A program made the translations under genes and the position numbers. Below the pieces are notes generated by a model that ran no database searches, was not told the origin of the DNA, and saw nothing but the letters and a program-made list of their open reading frames with translations. A stretch of 64,000 nucleotides of DNA, taken from assembly GCF_051014685.1 (NCBI RefSeq), contig NW_027479301.1, positions 62,001-126,000 of the forward strand, given 5' to 3'. This document shows positions 36,001 to 51,000 of this stretch, piece by piece. Each line of letters starts with the position of its first letter. Position 1 is the first letter of the stretch. The DNA comes from Ptiloglossa arizonensis (Eukaryota > Arthropoda > Insecta > Hymenoptera > Colletidae).

Positions 36001-39000
36001 GCCCGATTACAGCGGTATGTGTATTTTTTCCCTACGCAGTTCTGGTTAAGCGTTTGGAGCAGCAGAATTGCGAAAAATTTTTTGCCTTCCCAACCATTTC
36101 TTGGCATCAAACTCCCATATCTCGCGAACGGACTGACCTAACCCAAAAATTCCTGTTGCGTCTGAAAGTAGAAACTCGCCCGATTACAACGGTGTGTGTA
36201 TTTTTTCCCTAGGCCATTCTGGTTAAGCGTTTGAAGCAGCAGAAGTGCCAAAAAATTGTTGTCTTCTCAAGCATTTCTTAGCTTCAGACTCCCATATCTC
36301 GCGAACGGATTGACCTTACCCAAAAATTCCTGTTGCGTCTGAAAGTAGAAACTCGCCCCATTACAACGGTATGTGTAGTTTTTCCCTAGGCCATTCTGGT
36401 TAAGCGTTTGGAACAGCAGAATTGCGAAAAATTTTTTGCCTTCTCAACCATTTCTTGGCTTCAAATTCCCATATCTCGCGAACGGATTGACCTAACCCAA
36501 AAATTCCTATTGCATCTGAAAGTAGAAACACGCCCGATTACAACGGTATGTGTATTTTTTCCCTAGGCCATTCTGGTTAAGCGTTTGGAGCAGCAGAATT
36601 GCGAAAAATTTTTTGCCTTCCCAACCATTTCTTGGCTTCAGACTCCCATATCTCGCGAACGGATTGACCTAACCCAAAAATTCCTACTGCATCTGAAAGT
36701 AGAATCTCGCCCGATTACAACGGTATGTGTAGTTTTTCCCTAGGCCATTCTAGTTAAGCGTTTGGAGCAGCAGAATTGCGAAAAATTTTTTGCCTTCCCA
36801 ACCATTTCTTGGCTTCAGACTCCCATATCTCGCGAACGGATTTACCTAACCCAAAAATTCCTATTGCATCTGAAAGTAGAAACTCGCCCGATTACAACGG
36901 TATGTGTATTTTTTCCCTAGGCCATTCTGGTTAAGCGTTTGGAGCAGCAGAATTGCGAAAAATTTGTTGCCTTGTCAACCATTTCTTAGCTTCAAAGTCC
37001 CATATCTCGCGAACGGATTGACCTAACCCAAAAATTCCTACTGCATCTGAAAGTAGAATCTCGCCCGATTACAACGGTATGTGTAGTTTTTCCCTAGGCC
37101 ATTCTAGTTAAGCGTTTGGAGCAGCAGAATTGCGAAAAATTTTTTGCCTTCCCAACCATTTCTTGGCTTCAGACTCCCATATCTCGCGAACGGATTGACC
37201 TAACCCAAAAATTCCTACTGCATCTGAATGTAGAAACTCGCCCGATTACAGCGGTATGTGTATTTTTTCCCTACGCAGTTCTGGTTAAGCGTTTGGAGCA
37301 GCAGAATTGCGAAAAATTTTTTGCCTTCCCAACCATTTCTTGGCATCAAACTCCCATATCTCGCGAACGGACTGACCTAACCCAAAAATTCCTGTTGCGT
37401 CTGAAAGTAGAAACTCGCCCGATTACAACGGTGTGTGTATTTTTTCCCTAGGCCATTCTGGTTAAGCGTTTGAAGCAGCAGAAGTGCCAAAAAATTGTTG
37501 TCTTCTCAAGCATTTCTTAGCTTCAGACTCCCATATCTCGCGAACGGATTGACCTTACCCAAAAATTCCTGTTGCGTCTGAAAGTAGAAACTCGCCCCAT
37601 TACAACGGTATGTGTAGTTTTTCCCTAGGCCATTCTGGTTAAGCGTTTGGAACAGCAGAATTGCGAAAAATTTTTTGCCTTCTCAACCATTTCTTGGTTT
37701 CAAATTCCCATATCTCGCGAACGGATTGACCTAACCCAAAAATTCCTATTGCATCTGAAAGTAGAAACACGCCCGATTACAACGGTATGTGTATTTTTTC
37801 CCTAGGCCATTCTGGTTAAGCGTTTGGAGCAGCAGAATTGCGAAAAATTTTTTGCCTTCCCAACCATTTCTTGGCTTCAGACTCCCATATCTCGCGAACG
37901 GATTGACCTAACCCAAAAATTCCTACTGCATCTGAAAGTAGAATCTCGCCCGATTACAACGGTATGTGTAGTTTTTCCCTAGGCCATTCTAGTTAAGCGT
38001 TTGGAGCAGCAGAATTGCGAAAAATTTTTTGCCTTCCCAACCATTTCTTGGCTTCAGACTCCCATATCTCGCGAACGGATTGACCTAACCCAAAAATTCC
38101 TATTGCATCTGAAAGTAGAAACTCGCCCGATTACAACGGTATGTGTATTTTTTCCCTAGGCCATTCTGGTTAAGCGTTTGGAGCAGCAGAATTGCGAAAA
38201 ATTTTTTGCCTTCTCAACCATTTCTTGGCTTCAAATTCCCATATCTCGCGAACGGATTGACCTAACCCAAAAATTCCTATTGCATCTGAAAGTAGAAACA
38301 CGCCCGATTACAACGGTATGTGTATTTTTTCCCTAGGCCATTCTGGTTAAGCGTTTGGAGCAGCAGAATTGCAAAAAATTTTTTGCCTTCCCAACCATTT
38401 CTTGGCTTCAGACTCCCATATCTCGCGAACGGATTGACCCAACCCAAAAATTCCTACTGCATCTGAAAGTAGAAACTCGCCCGATTACAACGGTATGTGT
38501 ATTTTTTCACTAGCCCATTCTGGTTAAGCGTTTGGAGCAGCAGAATTGCGAAAAATTTGTTGTCCTCTCAACCATTTCTTAGCTTCAAAGTCCCGTATCT
38601 CGCGAACTGATTGACCGAACACAAAAATTCCTGCTGCGTCTGAAAGTAGTAACTTGCCCGATTACAGCGGTATGCGTATTTTTTCCCTAGGCCATTCTGG
38701 TTAAGCGTTTGGAGCAGCAGAATTGCGAAAAATTTCTTCTCTTCTCAACCATTTCTTAGGTTCAAACTCCCATATCTCGCGAACGGATTGACGTAACCCA
38801 AAAATTCCTATTGCATTTGAAAGTAGAAACTCGCCCGATTACAACGGTACGTGAATTTTTCCTTAGGCCATTCTGGTTAAGCGATTGGAGCAGCAGAAGT
38901 GCGAAAAATTTATTGTCTTGTCAACCATTTCTAGGCATCAAACTGCCATATCTCGCGAACGGATTAACCTAACCCAAAAATTCCTGTTGCATCTGAAAGT

Positions 39001-42000
39001 AGAAACTCGCCCGATTACAACGGTATGTGTATTTCTTCCCTAGCCCATTCTGGTTAAGCGTTTGGAGCAGCAGAATTGCGAAAAATGTTTTGCCTTCTCA
39101 ACCATTTCTTGGCTTCAAACTCCCATATCTCGCGAACGGATTGACCTAACCCAAAAATACCTATTGCATCTGAAAGTAGAAACTCGCCCGATTACAACGG
39201 TATGTGTATTTTTTCCCTAGGCCATTCTGGTTAAGCGTTTGGAGCAGCAGAATTGCGAAAAATTTGTTGTCTTCTCAACCATTTCTTAGCTTCAAAGTCC
39301 CATATCTCGCGAACGGATTGACCTAACCCAAAAATTCCTATTGCATCTGAAAGTAGGAACTCGCCCGATTACAACGGTATGTGTATTTTTTCCCTAGGCC
39401 ATTCTGGTTAAGCGTTTGGAGCAGCAGAATTGCGAAAAATTTTTTGCCTTCTCAACCATTTCTTGGCTTCAAACTCCCATATCTCGCGAACGGATTGACC
39501 TAACCCAAAAATTCCTGCTGCGTCTGAAAGTAGTAACTTGCCCGATTACAGCGGTATGCGTATTTTTTCCCTAGGCCATTCTGGTTAAGCATTTGGAGCA
39601 GCAGAATTGCGAAAAATTGTATGGCTTCTCAACCATTTCTTGGCTTCAAACTCCCATATCTCGCGAACGGATTGACCTAACCCAAAAATTCCTATTGCAT
39701 CTGAAAGTAGGAACTCGCCCGATTTCAACGGTATGTGTATTTCTTCCCTAGGCCATTCTGGTTAAGCGTTTGGAGCAGCAGAATTGCGAAAAATTTTTTG
39801 CCTTCTCAACCATTTCTTGGCTTCAAACTCCCATATCTCGCGAACGGATTGACCTAACCCAAAAATTCCTGTTGCGTGTGAAAGTAGAAAATCGCCCGAT
39901 TACAACGGTATGTGTATTTTTTCCCTAGCCCATTCTGGTTAAGCGTTTGGAGCAGCAGAATTGCGAAAAATTTGTTGTCTTCTCAACCATTTCTTAGCTT
40001 CGAAGTCCCATATCTCGCGAACGGATTGACCAAACCCATAAATTCCTGCTGCGCCAGAAAGTAGAAACTCGCCCGATTACAACGGTATGTGTATTTTTTC
40101 CCTAGCCCATTCTGGTTAAGCGTTTGGAGCAGCAGAATTGCGAAAAATTTGTTGTCTTCTCAACCATTTCTTAGCTTCAAAGTCCCATATCTCGCGAACG
40201 GATTGACCGAACCCAAAAATTCCTGCTGCGTCTGAAAGTAGAAACTCGCCCGATTACAACGGTATGGGTATTTTTTCCCTAGGCCATTCTGGTTAAGCGT
40301 TTGGAGCAGCAGAATTTCGAAAATAGTTTTGCCTTCTCAATCATTTCTTGGCTTCAAACTCCCATATCTCGCGAACGGATTGACCTAACCCAAAAATTCC
40401 TATTGCATCTGAAAGTAGAAACTCGCCCGATTACAACGGTATGTGTATTTTTTCCCTAGGCCATTCTGGTTAAGCGTTTGGAGCAGCAGAATTGCGAAAA
40501 ATTTTTTGCCTTCTCAACCATTTCTTGGCTTCAAACTCCCATATCTCGCGAACGGATTGAGCTAACCCAAAAATTCCTGTTGCGTGTGAAAGTAGAAACT
40601 CGCCCGATTACGACGGTATGTGTGTTTTTTCCCTAGCCCATTCCGGTTAAGCGTTTGGAGCAGCAGAATTGCGAAAAATTTGTTGCCTTCTCAACCATTT
40701 CTTAGCTTCAAAGTCCCATATCTCGCGAACGGATTGACCAAACCCAAAAATTCCTGCTGCGCCAGAAAGCAGAAACTCGCCCGATTACAACGGTATGCGT
40801 ATTTTTTTCCCTAGGCCATTCTGGTTAAGCGTTTGGAGCAGCAGAATTACGAAAAATGTTTTGCCTTCTCAACCATTTCTTGGCTTCAAACTCCCATATC
40901 TCGCGAACGGATTGACCTAACCCAAAAATTCCTGTTGCATCTGAAAGTAGAAACTCGCCCGATTACAACGGTATGTGTATTTTTTCCCTAGCCCATTCTG
41001 GTTAAGCGTTTGGAGCAGCAGAATTGCGAAAAATTTGTTGTCCTCTCAACCATTTCTTAGCTTCAAAGTCCCGTATCTCGCGAACTGATTGACCGAACCC
41101 AAAAATTCCTGCTGCGTCTGAAAGTAGTAACTTGCCCGATTACAGCGGTATGCGTATTTTTTCCCTAGGCCATTCTGGTTAAGCGTTTGGAGCTGCAGAA
41201 TTGCGAAAAATTTGTTGTCTTCTCAACCATTTCTTAGCTTCGAAGTCCCATATCTCGCGAACGGATTGACCAAACCCAAAAATTCCTGCTGCGCCAGAAA
41301 GTAGAAACTCGCCCGATTACAACGGTATGTGTATTTTTTCCCTAGCCCATTCTGGTTAAGCGTTTGGAGCAGCAGAATTGCGAAAAATTTGTTGTCTTCT
41401 CAACCATTTCTTAGCTTCAAAGACCCATATCTCGCGAACGGATTGAGCAAACCCAAAAATTCCTGCTGCGCCAGAAAGTAGAAACTCGCCCGATTACAAC
41501 GGTATGCGTATTTTTTCCCTAGGCCATTCTGGTTAAGCGTTTGGAGCAGCAGAATTGCGAAAAATTTTTTGCCTTCTCAACCATTTCTTGGCTTCAAACA
41601 CCCATATCTCGCGAACGGATTGACCTAACCCAAAAATTCCTGTTGCGTGTGAAAGTAGAAAATCGCCCGATTACAACGGTATGTGTATTTCTTCCCTAGC
41701 CCATTCTGGTTAAGCGTTTGGAGCAGCAGAATTGCGAAAAATTTGTTGTCTTCTCAACCATTTCTTAGCTTCGAAGTCCCATATCTCGCTTACGGATTGA
41801 CCAAACCCAAAAATTCCTGCTGCGCCAGAAAGTAGAAACTCGCCCGATTACAACGGTATGTGTAGTTTTTCCCTAGGCCATTCTAGTTAAGCGTTTGGAG
41901 CAGCAGAATTGCGAAAAATTTTTTGCCTTCCCAACCATTTCTTGGCTTCAGACTCCCATATCTCGCGAACGGATTGACCTAACCCAAAAATTCCTATTGC

Positions 42001-45000
42001 ATCTGAAAGTAGAAACTCGCCCGATTACAACGGTATGTGTATTTTTTCCCTAGGCCATTCTGGTTAAGCGTTTGGAGCAGCAGAATTGCGAAAAATTTTT
42101 TGCCTTCCCAACCATTTCTTGGCATCAAACTCCCATATCTCGCGAACGGACTGACCTAACCCAAAAATTCCTGTTGCGTCTGAAAGTAGAAACTCGACCG
42201 ATTACAACGGTATGTGTATTTTTTCCCTAGGCCATTCTGGTTAAGTGTTTGGAGCAGCAGAATTGCGAAAAATTTTTTGCCTTCCCAACCATTTCTTGGC
42301 TTCAGACTCCCATATCTCGCGAACGGATTGACCTAACCCAAAAATTCCTACTGCATCTGAAAGTAGAAACTCGCCCGATTACAACGGTATGTGTATTTTT
42401 TCCCTAGCCCATTCTGGTTAAGCGTTTGGAGCAGCAGAATTGCGAAAAATTTGTTGTCCTCTCAACCATTTCTTAGCTTCAAAGTCCCGTATCTCGCTAA
42501 CTGATTGACCGAACCCAAAAATTCCTGCTGCGTCTGAAAGTAGTAACTTGCCCGATTACAGCGGTATGCGTATTTTTTCCCTAGGCCATTCTGGTTAAGC
42601 GTTTGGAGCAGCCGAATTGCGAAAAATTTCTTCTCTTCTCAACCATTTCTTAGGTTCAAACTCCCATATCTCGCGAACGGATTGACGTAACCCAAAAATT
42701 CCTATTGCATTTGAAAGTAGAAACTCGCCCGATTACAACGGTACGTGAATTTTTCCTTAGGCCATTCTGGTTAAGCGATTGGAGCAGCAGAAGTGCGAAA
42801 AATTTATTGTCTTGTCAACCATATCTTAGCTTCAAACTCCCATATCTCGCGAACGGATTGACCTAACCCAAAAATTCCTATTGCATCTGAAAGTAGAAAC
42901 TCGCCCGATTACAACGGTATGTGTAATTTTTCCCTAGGCCATTCTGGTTAAGCGTTTGGAGCAGCAGAATTGCGAAAAATTTTTTGCCTTCCCAACCATT
43001 TCTTGGCATCAAACTCCCATATCTCGCGAACGGACTGACCTAACCCAAAAATTCCTGTTGCGTCTGAAAGGTGAAACTCGACCGATTACAACGGTATGTG
43101 TATTTTTTCCCTAGGCCATTCTGGTTAAGCGTTTGAAGCAGCAGAATTGCGAAAAATGTTTTGCCTTCTCAACCATTTCTTGGCTTCAAACTCCCATATC
43201 TCGCGAACGGATTGACCTAACCCAAAAATTCCTGTTGCATCTGAAAGTAGAAACTCGCCCGATTACAACGGTATGTGTATTTTTTCCCTAGCCCATTCTG
43301 GTTAAGCGTTTGGAGCAGCAGAATTGCGAAAAATTTGTTGTCCTCTCAACCATTTCTTAGCTTCAAAGTCCCGTATCTCGCGAACTGATTGACCGAACCC
43401 AAAAATTCCTGCTGCGTCTGAAAGTAGTAACTTGCCCGATTACAGCGGTATGCGTATTTTTTCCCTAGGCCATTCTGGTTAAGCGTTTGGAGCTGCAGAA
43501 TTGCGAAAAATTTGTTGTCTTCTCAACCATTTCTTAGCTTCGAAGTCCCATATCTCGCGAACGGATTGACCAAACCCAAAAATTCCTGCTGCGCCAGAAA
43601 GTAGAAACTCGCCCGATTACAACGGTATGTGTATTTTTTCCCTAGCCCATTCTGGTTAAGCGTTTGGAGCAGCAGAATTGCGAAAAATTTGTTGTCTTCT
43701 CAACCATTTCTTAGCTTCAAAGACCCATATCTCGCGAACGGATTGAGCAAACCCAAAAATTCCTGCTGCGCCAGAAAGTAGAAACTCGCCCGATTACAAC
43801 GGTATGCGTATTTTTTCCCTAGGCCATTCTGGTTAAGCGTTTGGAGCAGCAGAATTGCGAAAAATTTTTTGCCTTCTCAACCATTTCTTGGCTTCAAACA
43901 CCCATATCTCGCGAACGGATTGACCTAACCCAAAAATTCCTGTTGCGTGTGAAAGTAGAAAATCGCCCGATTACAACGGTATGTGTATTTCTTCCCTAGC
44001 CCATTCTGGTTAAGCGTTTGGAGCAGCAGAATTGCGAAAAATTTGTTGTCTTCTCAACCATTTCTTAGCTTCGAAGTCCCATATCTCGCTTACGGATTGA
44101 CCAAACCCAAAAATTCCTGCTGCGCCAGAAAGTAGAAACTCGCCCGATTACAACGGTATGTGTAGTTTTTCCCTAGGCCATTCTAGTTAAGCGTTTGGAG
44201 CAGCAGAATTGCGAAAAATTTTTTGCCTTCCCAACCATTTCTTGGCTTCAGACTCCCATATCTCGCGAACGGATTGACCTAACCCAAAAATTCCTATTGC
44301 ATCTGAAAGTAGAAACTCGCCCGATTACAACGGTATGTGTATTTTTTCCCTAGGCCATTCTGGTTAAGCGTTTGGAGCAGCAGAATTGCGAAAAATTTTT
44401 TGCCTTCCCAACCATTTCTTGGCATCAAACTCCCATATCTCGCGAACGGACTGACCTAACCCAAAAATTCCTGTTGCGTCTGAAAGTAGAAACTCGACCG
44501 ATTACAACGGTATGTGTATTTTTTCCCTAGGCCATTCTGGTTAAGTGTTTGGAGCAGCAGAATTGCGAAAAATTTTTTGCCTTCCCAACCATTTCTTGGC
44601 TTCAGACTCCCATATCTCGCGAACGGATTGACCTAACCCAAAAATTCCTACTGCATCTGAAAGTAGAAACTCGCCCGATTACAACGGTATGTGTATTTTT
44701 TCCCTAGCCCATTCTGGTTAAGCGTTTGGAGCAGCAGAATTGCGAAAAATTTGTTGTCCTCTCAACCATTTCTTAGCTTCAAAGTCCCGTATCTCGCTAA
44801 CTGATTGACCGAACCCAAAAATTCCTGCTGCGTCTGAAAGTAGTAACTTGCCCGATTACAGCGGTATGCGTATTTTTTCCCTAGGCCATTCTGGTTAAGC
44901 GTTTGGAGCAGCCGAATTGCGAAAAATTTCTTCTCTTCTCAACCATTTCTTAGGTTCAAACTCCCATATCTCGCGAACGGATTGACGTAACCCAAAAATT

Positions 45001-48000
45001 CCTATTGCATTTGAAAGTAGAAACTCGCCCGATTACAACGGTACGTGAATTTTTCCTTAGGCCATTCTGGTTAAGCGATTGGAGCAGCAGAAGTGCGAAA
45101 AATTTATTGTCTTGTCAACCATATCTTAGCTTCAAACTCCCATATCTCGCGAACGGATTGACCTAACCCAAAAATTCCTATTGCATCTGAAAGTAGAAAC
45201 TCGCCCGATTACAACGGTATGTGTATTTTTTCCCTAGGCCATTCTGGTTAAGCGTTTGGAGCAGCAGAATTGCGAAAAATTTTTTGCCTTCCCAACCATT
45301 TCTTGGCATCAAACTCCCATATCTCGCGAACGGACTGACCTAACCCAAAAATTCCTGTTGCGTCTGAAAGGTGAAACTCGACCGATTACAACGGTATGTG
45401 TATTTTTTCCCTAGGCCATTCTGGTTAAGCGTTTGAAGCAGCAGAATTGCGAAAAATTTTTTGCCTTCTCAACCATTTCTTGGATTCAAACTCCCATATC
45501 TCGCGAACGGATTGACCTAACCCAAAGATTCCTGTTGCGTCTGAAAGTAGAAACTCGCCCGATTACAACGGTATGTGTATTTTTTCCCTAGGCCATTCTG
45601 GTTAAGTGTTTGGAGCAGCAGAATTGCGAAAAATTTTTTGCCTTCCCAACCATTTCTTGGCTTCAGACTCCCATATCTCGCGAACGGATTGACCTAACCC
45701 AAAAATTCCTACTGCATCTGAAAGTAGAAACTCGCCCGATTACAACGGTATGTGTATTTTTTCCCTAGCCCATTCTGGTTAAGCGTTTGGAGCAGCAGAA
45801 TTGCGAAAAATTTGTTGTCCTCTCAACCATTTCTTAGCTTCAAAGTCCCGTATCTCGCGAACTGATTGACCGAACCCAAAAATTCCTGCTGCGTCTGAAA
45901 GTAGTAACTTGCCCGATTACAGCGGTATGCGTATTTTTTCCCTAGGCCATTCTGGTTAAGCGTTTGGAGCAGCAGAATTGCGAAAAATTTCTTCTCTTCT
46001 CAACCATTTCTTAGGTTCAAACTCCCATATCTCGCGAACGGATTGACGTAACCCAAAAATTCCTATTGCATTTGAAAGTAGAAACTCGCCCGATTACAAC
46101 GGTACGTGAATTTTTCCTTAGGCCATTCTGGTTAAGCGATTGGAGCAGCAGAAGTGCGAAAAATTTATTGTCTTGTCAACCATATCTTAGCTTCAAACTC
46201 CCATATCTCGCGAACGGATTGACCTAACCCAAAAATTCCTATTGCATCTGAAAGTAGAAACTCGCCCGATTACAACGGTATGTGTATTTTTTTCCTAGGC
46301 CATTCTGGTTAAGCGTTTGGAGCAGCAGAATTGCGAAAAATTTGTTGCCTTCTCAACCATTTCTAGGCATCAAACTGCCATATCTCGCGAACGGATTAAC
46401 CTAACCCAAAAATTCCTGTTGCATCTGAAAGTAGAAACTCGCCCGATTACAACGGTATGTGTATTTCTTCCCTAGCCCATTCTGGTTAAGCGTTTGGAGC
46501 AGCAGAATTGCGAAAATTGTTTTGCCTTCTCAACCATTTCTTGGCTTCAAACTCCCATATCTCGCGAACGGATTGACCAAACCCAAAAATACCTATTGCA
46601 TCTGAAAGTAGAAACTCGCCCGATTACAACGGTATGTGTATTTTTTCCCTAGGCCATTCTGGTTAAGCGTTTGGAGCAGCAGAATTGCGAAAAATTTGTT
46701 GTCTTCTCAACCATTTCTTAGCTTCAAAGTCCCATATCTCGCGAACGGATTGACCTAACCCAAAAATTCCTATTGCATCTGAAAGTAGGAACTCGCCCGA
46801 TTACAACGGTATGTGTATTTTTTCCCTAGGCCATTCTGGTTAAGCGTTTGGAGCAGCAGAATTGCGAAAAATTTTTTGCCTTCTCAACCATTTCTTGGCT
46901 TCAAACTCCCATATCTCGCGAACGGATTGACCTAACCCAAAAATTCCTGTTGCGTGTGAAAGTAGAAAATCGCCCGATTACAACGGTATGGGTATTTCTT
47001 CCCTAGCCCATTCTGGTTAAGCGTTTGGAGCAGCAGAATTGCGAAAAATTGTATGCCTTCTCAACCATTTCTTGGCTTCAAAGTCCCATGTCTCGCGAAC
47101 GGATTGACCTAACCCAAAAATTCCTATTGCATCTGAAAGTAGGAACTCGCCCGATTACAACGGTATGTGTATTTTTTCCCTAGGCCATTCTGATTAAGCG
47201 TTTGGAGCAGCAGAATTGCGAAAAATTTTTTGCCTTCTCAACCATTTCTTGGTTTCAAACTCCCATATCTCCCGAACGGATTGACCTAACCCAAAAATTC
47301 CTGTTGCATCTGAAAGTAGAAACTCGCCCGATTACAACGGTATGTGTATTTTTTCCCTAGCCCATTCTGGTTAAGCGTTTGGAGCAGCAGAATTGCGAAA
47401 AATTTGTTGTCTTCTAAACCATTTCTTAGCTTCGAAGTCCCATATCTCGCGAACGGATTGACCAAACCCAAATATTCCTGCTGCGCCAGAAAGTAGAAAC
47501 TTGCCCGATTACAACGGTATGTGTATTTTTTCCCTAGCCCATTCTGGTTAAGCGTTTGGAGCAGCAGAATTGCGAAAAATTTGTTATCTTCTCAACCATT
47601 TCTTAGCTTCAAAGTCCCGTATCTCGCGAACGGATTGACCGAACCCAAAAATTCCTGCTGCGTCTGAAAGTAGTAACTCGCCCGATTACAACGGTATGTG
47701 TGTTTTTTCCCTAGGCCATTCTGGTTAAGCGTTTGGAGCAGCAGAATTGCGAAAAATGTTTTGCCTTCTCAACCATTTCTTGGCTTCAATCTCCCATATC
47801 TCGCGAACGGATTGACCTAACCCAAAAATTCCTATTGCATCTGAAAGTAGAAACTCGCCCGATTACAACGGTATGTGTATTTTTTCCCTAGGCCATTCTG
47901 GTTAAGCGTTTGGAGCAGCAGAATTGCGAAAAATTTTTTGCCTTCTCAACCATTTCTTGGCTTCAAACTCCCATATCTCGCGAACGGATTGAGCTAACCC

Positions 48001-51000
48001 AAAAATTCCTGTTGCGTGTGAAAGTAGAAACTCGCCCGATTACAATGGTATGTGTATTTTTTCCCTAGCCCATTCCGGTTAAGCGTTTGGAGCAGCAGAA
48101 TTGCGAAAAATTTATTGTCTTCTCAACCATTTCTTAGCTTCAAAGTCCCATATCTCGCGAACGGATTGAGCAAACCCAAAAATTCCTGCTGCGCCAGAAA
48201 GTAGAAGCTCGCCCGATTACAACGGTATGCGTATTTTTTCCCTAGGCCATTCTGGTTAAGCGTTTGGAGCAGCAGAATTGCGAAAAATGTTTTGCCTTCT
48301 CAACCATTTCTTGGCTTCAAACTCCCATATCTCGCGAACGGATTGACCTAACCCAAAAATTCCTGTTGCATCTGAAAGTAGAAACTCGCCCGATTACAAC
48401 GGTATGTGTATTTTTTCCCTAGCCCATTCTGGTTAAACGTTTGGAGCAGCAGAATTGCGAAAAATTTGTTGTCCTCTGAACCATTTCTTAGCTTCAAAGT
48501 CCCGTATCTCGCGAACGGATTGACCGAACCCAAAAATTCCTGCTGCGTCTGAAAGTAGTAACTTGCCCGATTACAGCGGTATGCGTATTTTTTCCCTAGG
48601 CCATTCTGGTTAAGCATTTGGAGCAGCAGAATTGCGCAAAATTGTATGGCTTCTCAACCATTTCTTGGCTTCAAACTCCCATATCTCGCGAACGGATTGA
48701 CCTAACCCAAAAATTCCTATTGCATCTGAAAGTAGGAACTCGCCCGATTTCAACGGTATGTGTATTTCTTCCCTAGGCCATTCTGGTTAAGCGTTTGGAG
48801 CAGCAGAATTGCGAAAAATTTTTTGCCTTCTCAACCATTTCTTGGCTTCAAACTCCCATATCTCGCGAACGGATTGACCTAACCCAAAAATTCCTGTTGC
48901 GTGTGAAAGTAGAAAATCGCCCGATTACAACGGTATGTGTATTTCTTCCCTAGCCCATTCTGGTTAAGCGTTTGGAGCAGCAGAATTGCGAAAAATTTGT
49001 TGTCTTCTCAACCATTTCTTAGCTTCAAAGTCCCATATCTCGCGAACGGATTGACCAAACCCAAAAATTCCTGCTGCGCCAGAAAGTAGAAACTCGCCCG
49101 ATTACAACGGTATGTGTATTTTTTCCCTAGGCCATTCTGGTTAAGCGTTTGGATCAACAGAATTGCGAAAAATTGTATGCCTTCTCAACCATTTCTTGGC
49201 TTCAAATTCCCATATCTCGCGAACGGAGTGACCTAACCCAAAAATTCCTGTTGCGTGTGAAAGTAGAAACTCGCCCGATTACAACGGTATGTGTATTTTT
49301 TCCCTAGCCCATTCTGGTTAAGCGTTTGGAGCAGCAGAATTGCGAAAAATTTGTTGTCTTCTCAACCATTTCTTAGCTTCGAAGTCCCATATTTCGCGAA
49401 CGGATTGACCAAACCCAAAAATTCCTGCTGCGCCAGAAAGTAGAAACTCGCCCGATTACAACGGTATGTGTATTTTTTCCCTAGCCCATTCTGGTTAAGC
49501 GTTTGGAGCAGCAGAATTGCGAAAAATTTGTTGTCTTCTCAACCATTTCTTAGCTTCAAAGTCCCATATCTCGCGAACGGATTGACCGAACCCAAAAATT
49601 CCTGCTGCGTCTGAAAGTAGAAACTCGCCCGATTACAACGGTATGCGTATTTTTTCCCTAGGCCATTCTGGTTAAGCGTTTGGAGCAGCAGAATTTCGAA
49701 AAATGTTTTGCCTTCTCAACCATTTCTTGGCTTCAAACTCCCATATCTCGCGAACGGATTGACCTAACCCAAAAATTCCTATTGCATCTGAAAGTAGAAA
49801 CGCGCCCGATTACAACGGTATGTGTATTTTTTCCCTAGGCCATTCTGGTTAAGCGTTTGGAGCAGCAGAATTGCGAAAAATTTTTTGCCTTCTCAACCAT
49901 TTCTTGGCTTCAAACTCCCATATCTCGCGAACGGATTGAGCTAACCCAAAAATTCCTGTTGCGTGTGATAGTAGAAACTCGCCCGATTACGACGGTATGT
50001 GTGTTTTTTCCCTAGCCCATTCCGGTTAAGCGTTTGGAGCAGCAGAATTGCGAAAAATTTGTTGCCTTCTCAACCATTTCTTAGCTTCAAAGTCCCATAT
50101 CTCGCGAACGGATTGACCAAACCCAAAAATTCCTGCTGCGCCAGAAAGTAGAAACTCGCCCGATTACAACGGTATGCGTATTTTTTTCCCTAGGCCATTC
50201 TGGTTAAGCGTTTGGAGCAGCAGAATTGCGAAAAATGTTTTGCCTTCTCAACCATTTCTTGGCTTCAAACTCCCATATCTCGCGAACGGATTGACCTAAC
50301 CCAAAAATTCCTGTTGCATCTGAAAGTAGAAACTCGCCCGATTACAACGGTATGTGTATTTTTTCCCTAGCCCATTCTGGTTAAGCGTTTGGAGCAGCAG
50401 AATTGCGAAAAATTTGTTGTCCTCTCAACCATTTCTTAGCTTCAAAGTCCCGTATCTCGCGAACTGATTGACCGAACCCAAAAATTCCTGCTGCGTCTGA
50501 AAGTAGTAACTTGCCCGATTACAGCGGTATGCGTATTTTTTCCCTAGGCCATTCTGGTTAAACGTTTGGAGCAGCAGAATTGCGAAAAATTTGTTGTCTT
50601 CTCAACCATTTCTTAGCTTCGAAGTCCCATATCTCGCGAACGGATTGACCAAACCCAAAAATTCCTGCTGCGCCAGAAAGTAGAAACTCGCCCGATTACA
50701 ACGGTATGTGTATTTTTTCCCTAGCCCATTCTGGTTAAGCGTTTGGAGCAGCAGAATTGCGAAAAATTTGTTGTCTTCTCAACCATTTCTTAGCTTCAAA
50801 GTCCCATATCTCGCGAACGGATTGAGCAAACCCAAAAATTCCTGCTGCGCCAGAAAGTAGAAACTCGCCCGATTAAAACGGTATGCGTATTTTTTCCCTA
50901 GGCCATTCTGGTTAAGCGTTTGGAGCAGCAGAATTGCGAAAAATTTTTTGCCTTCTCAACCATTTCTTGGCTTCAAACACCCATATCTCGCGAACGGATT

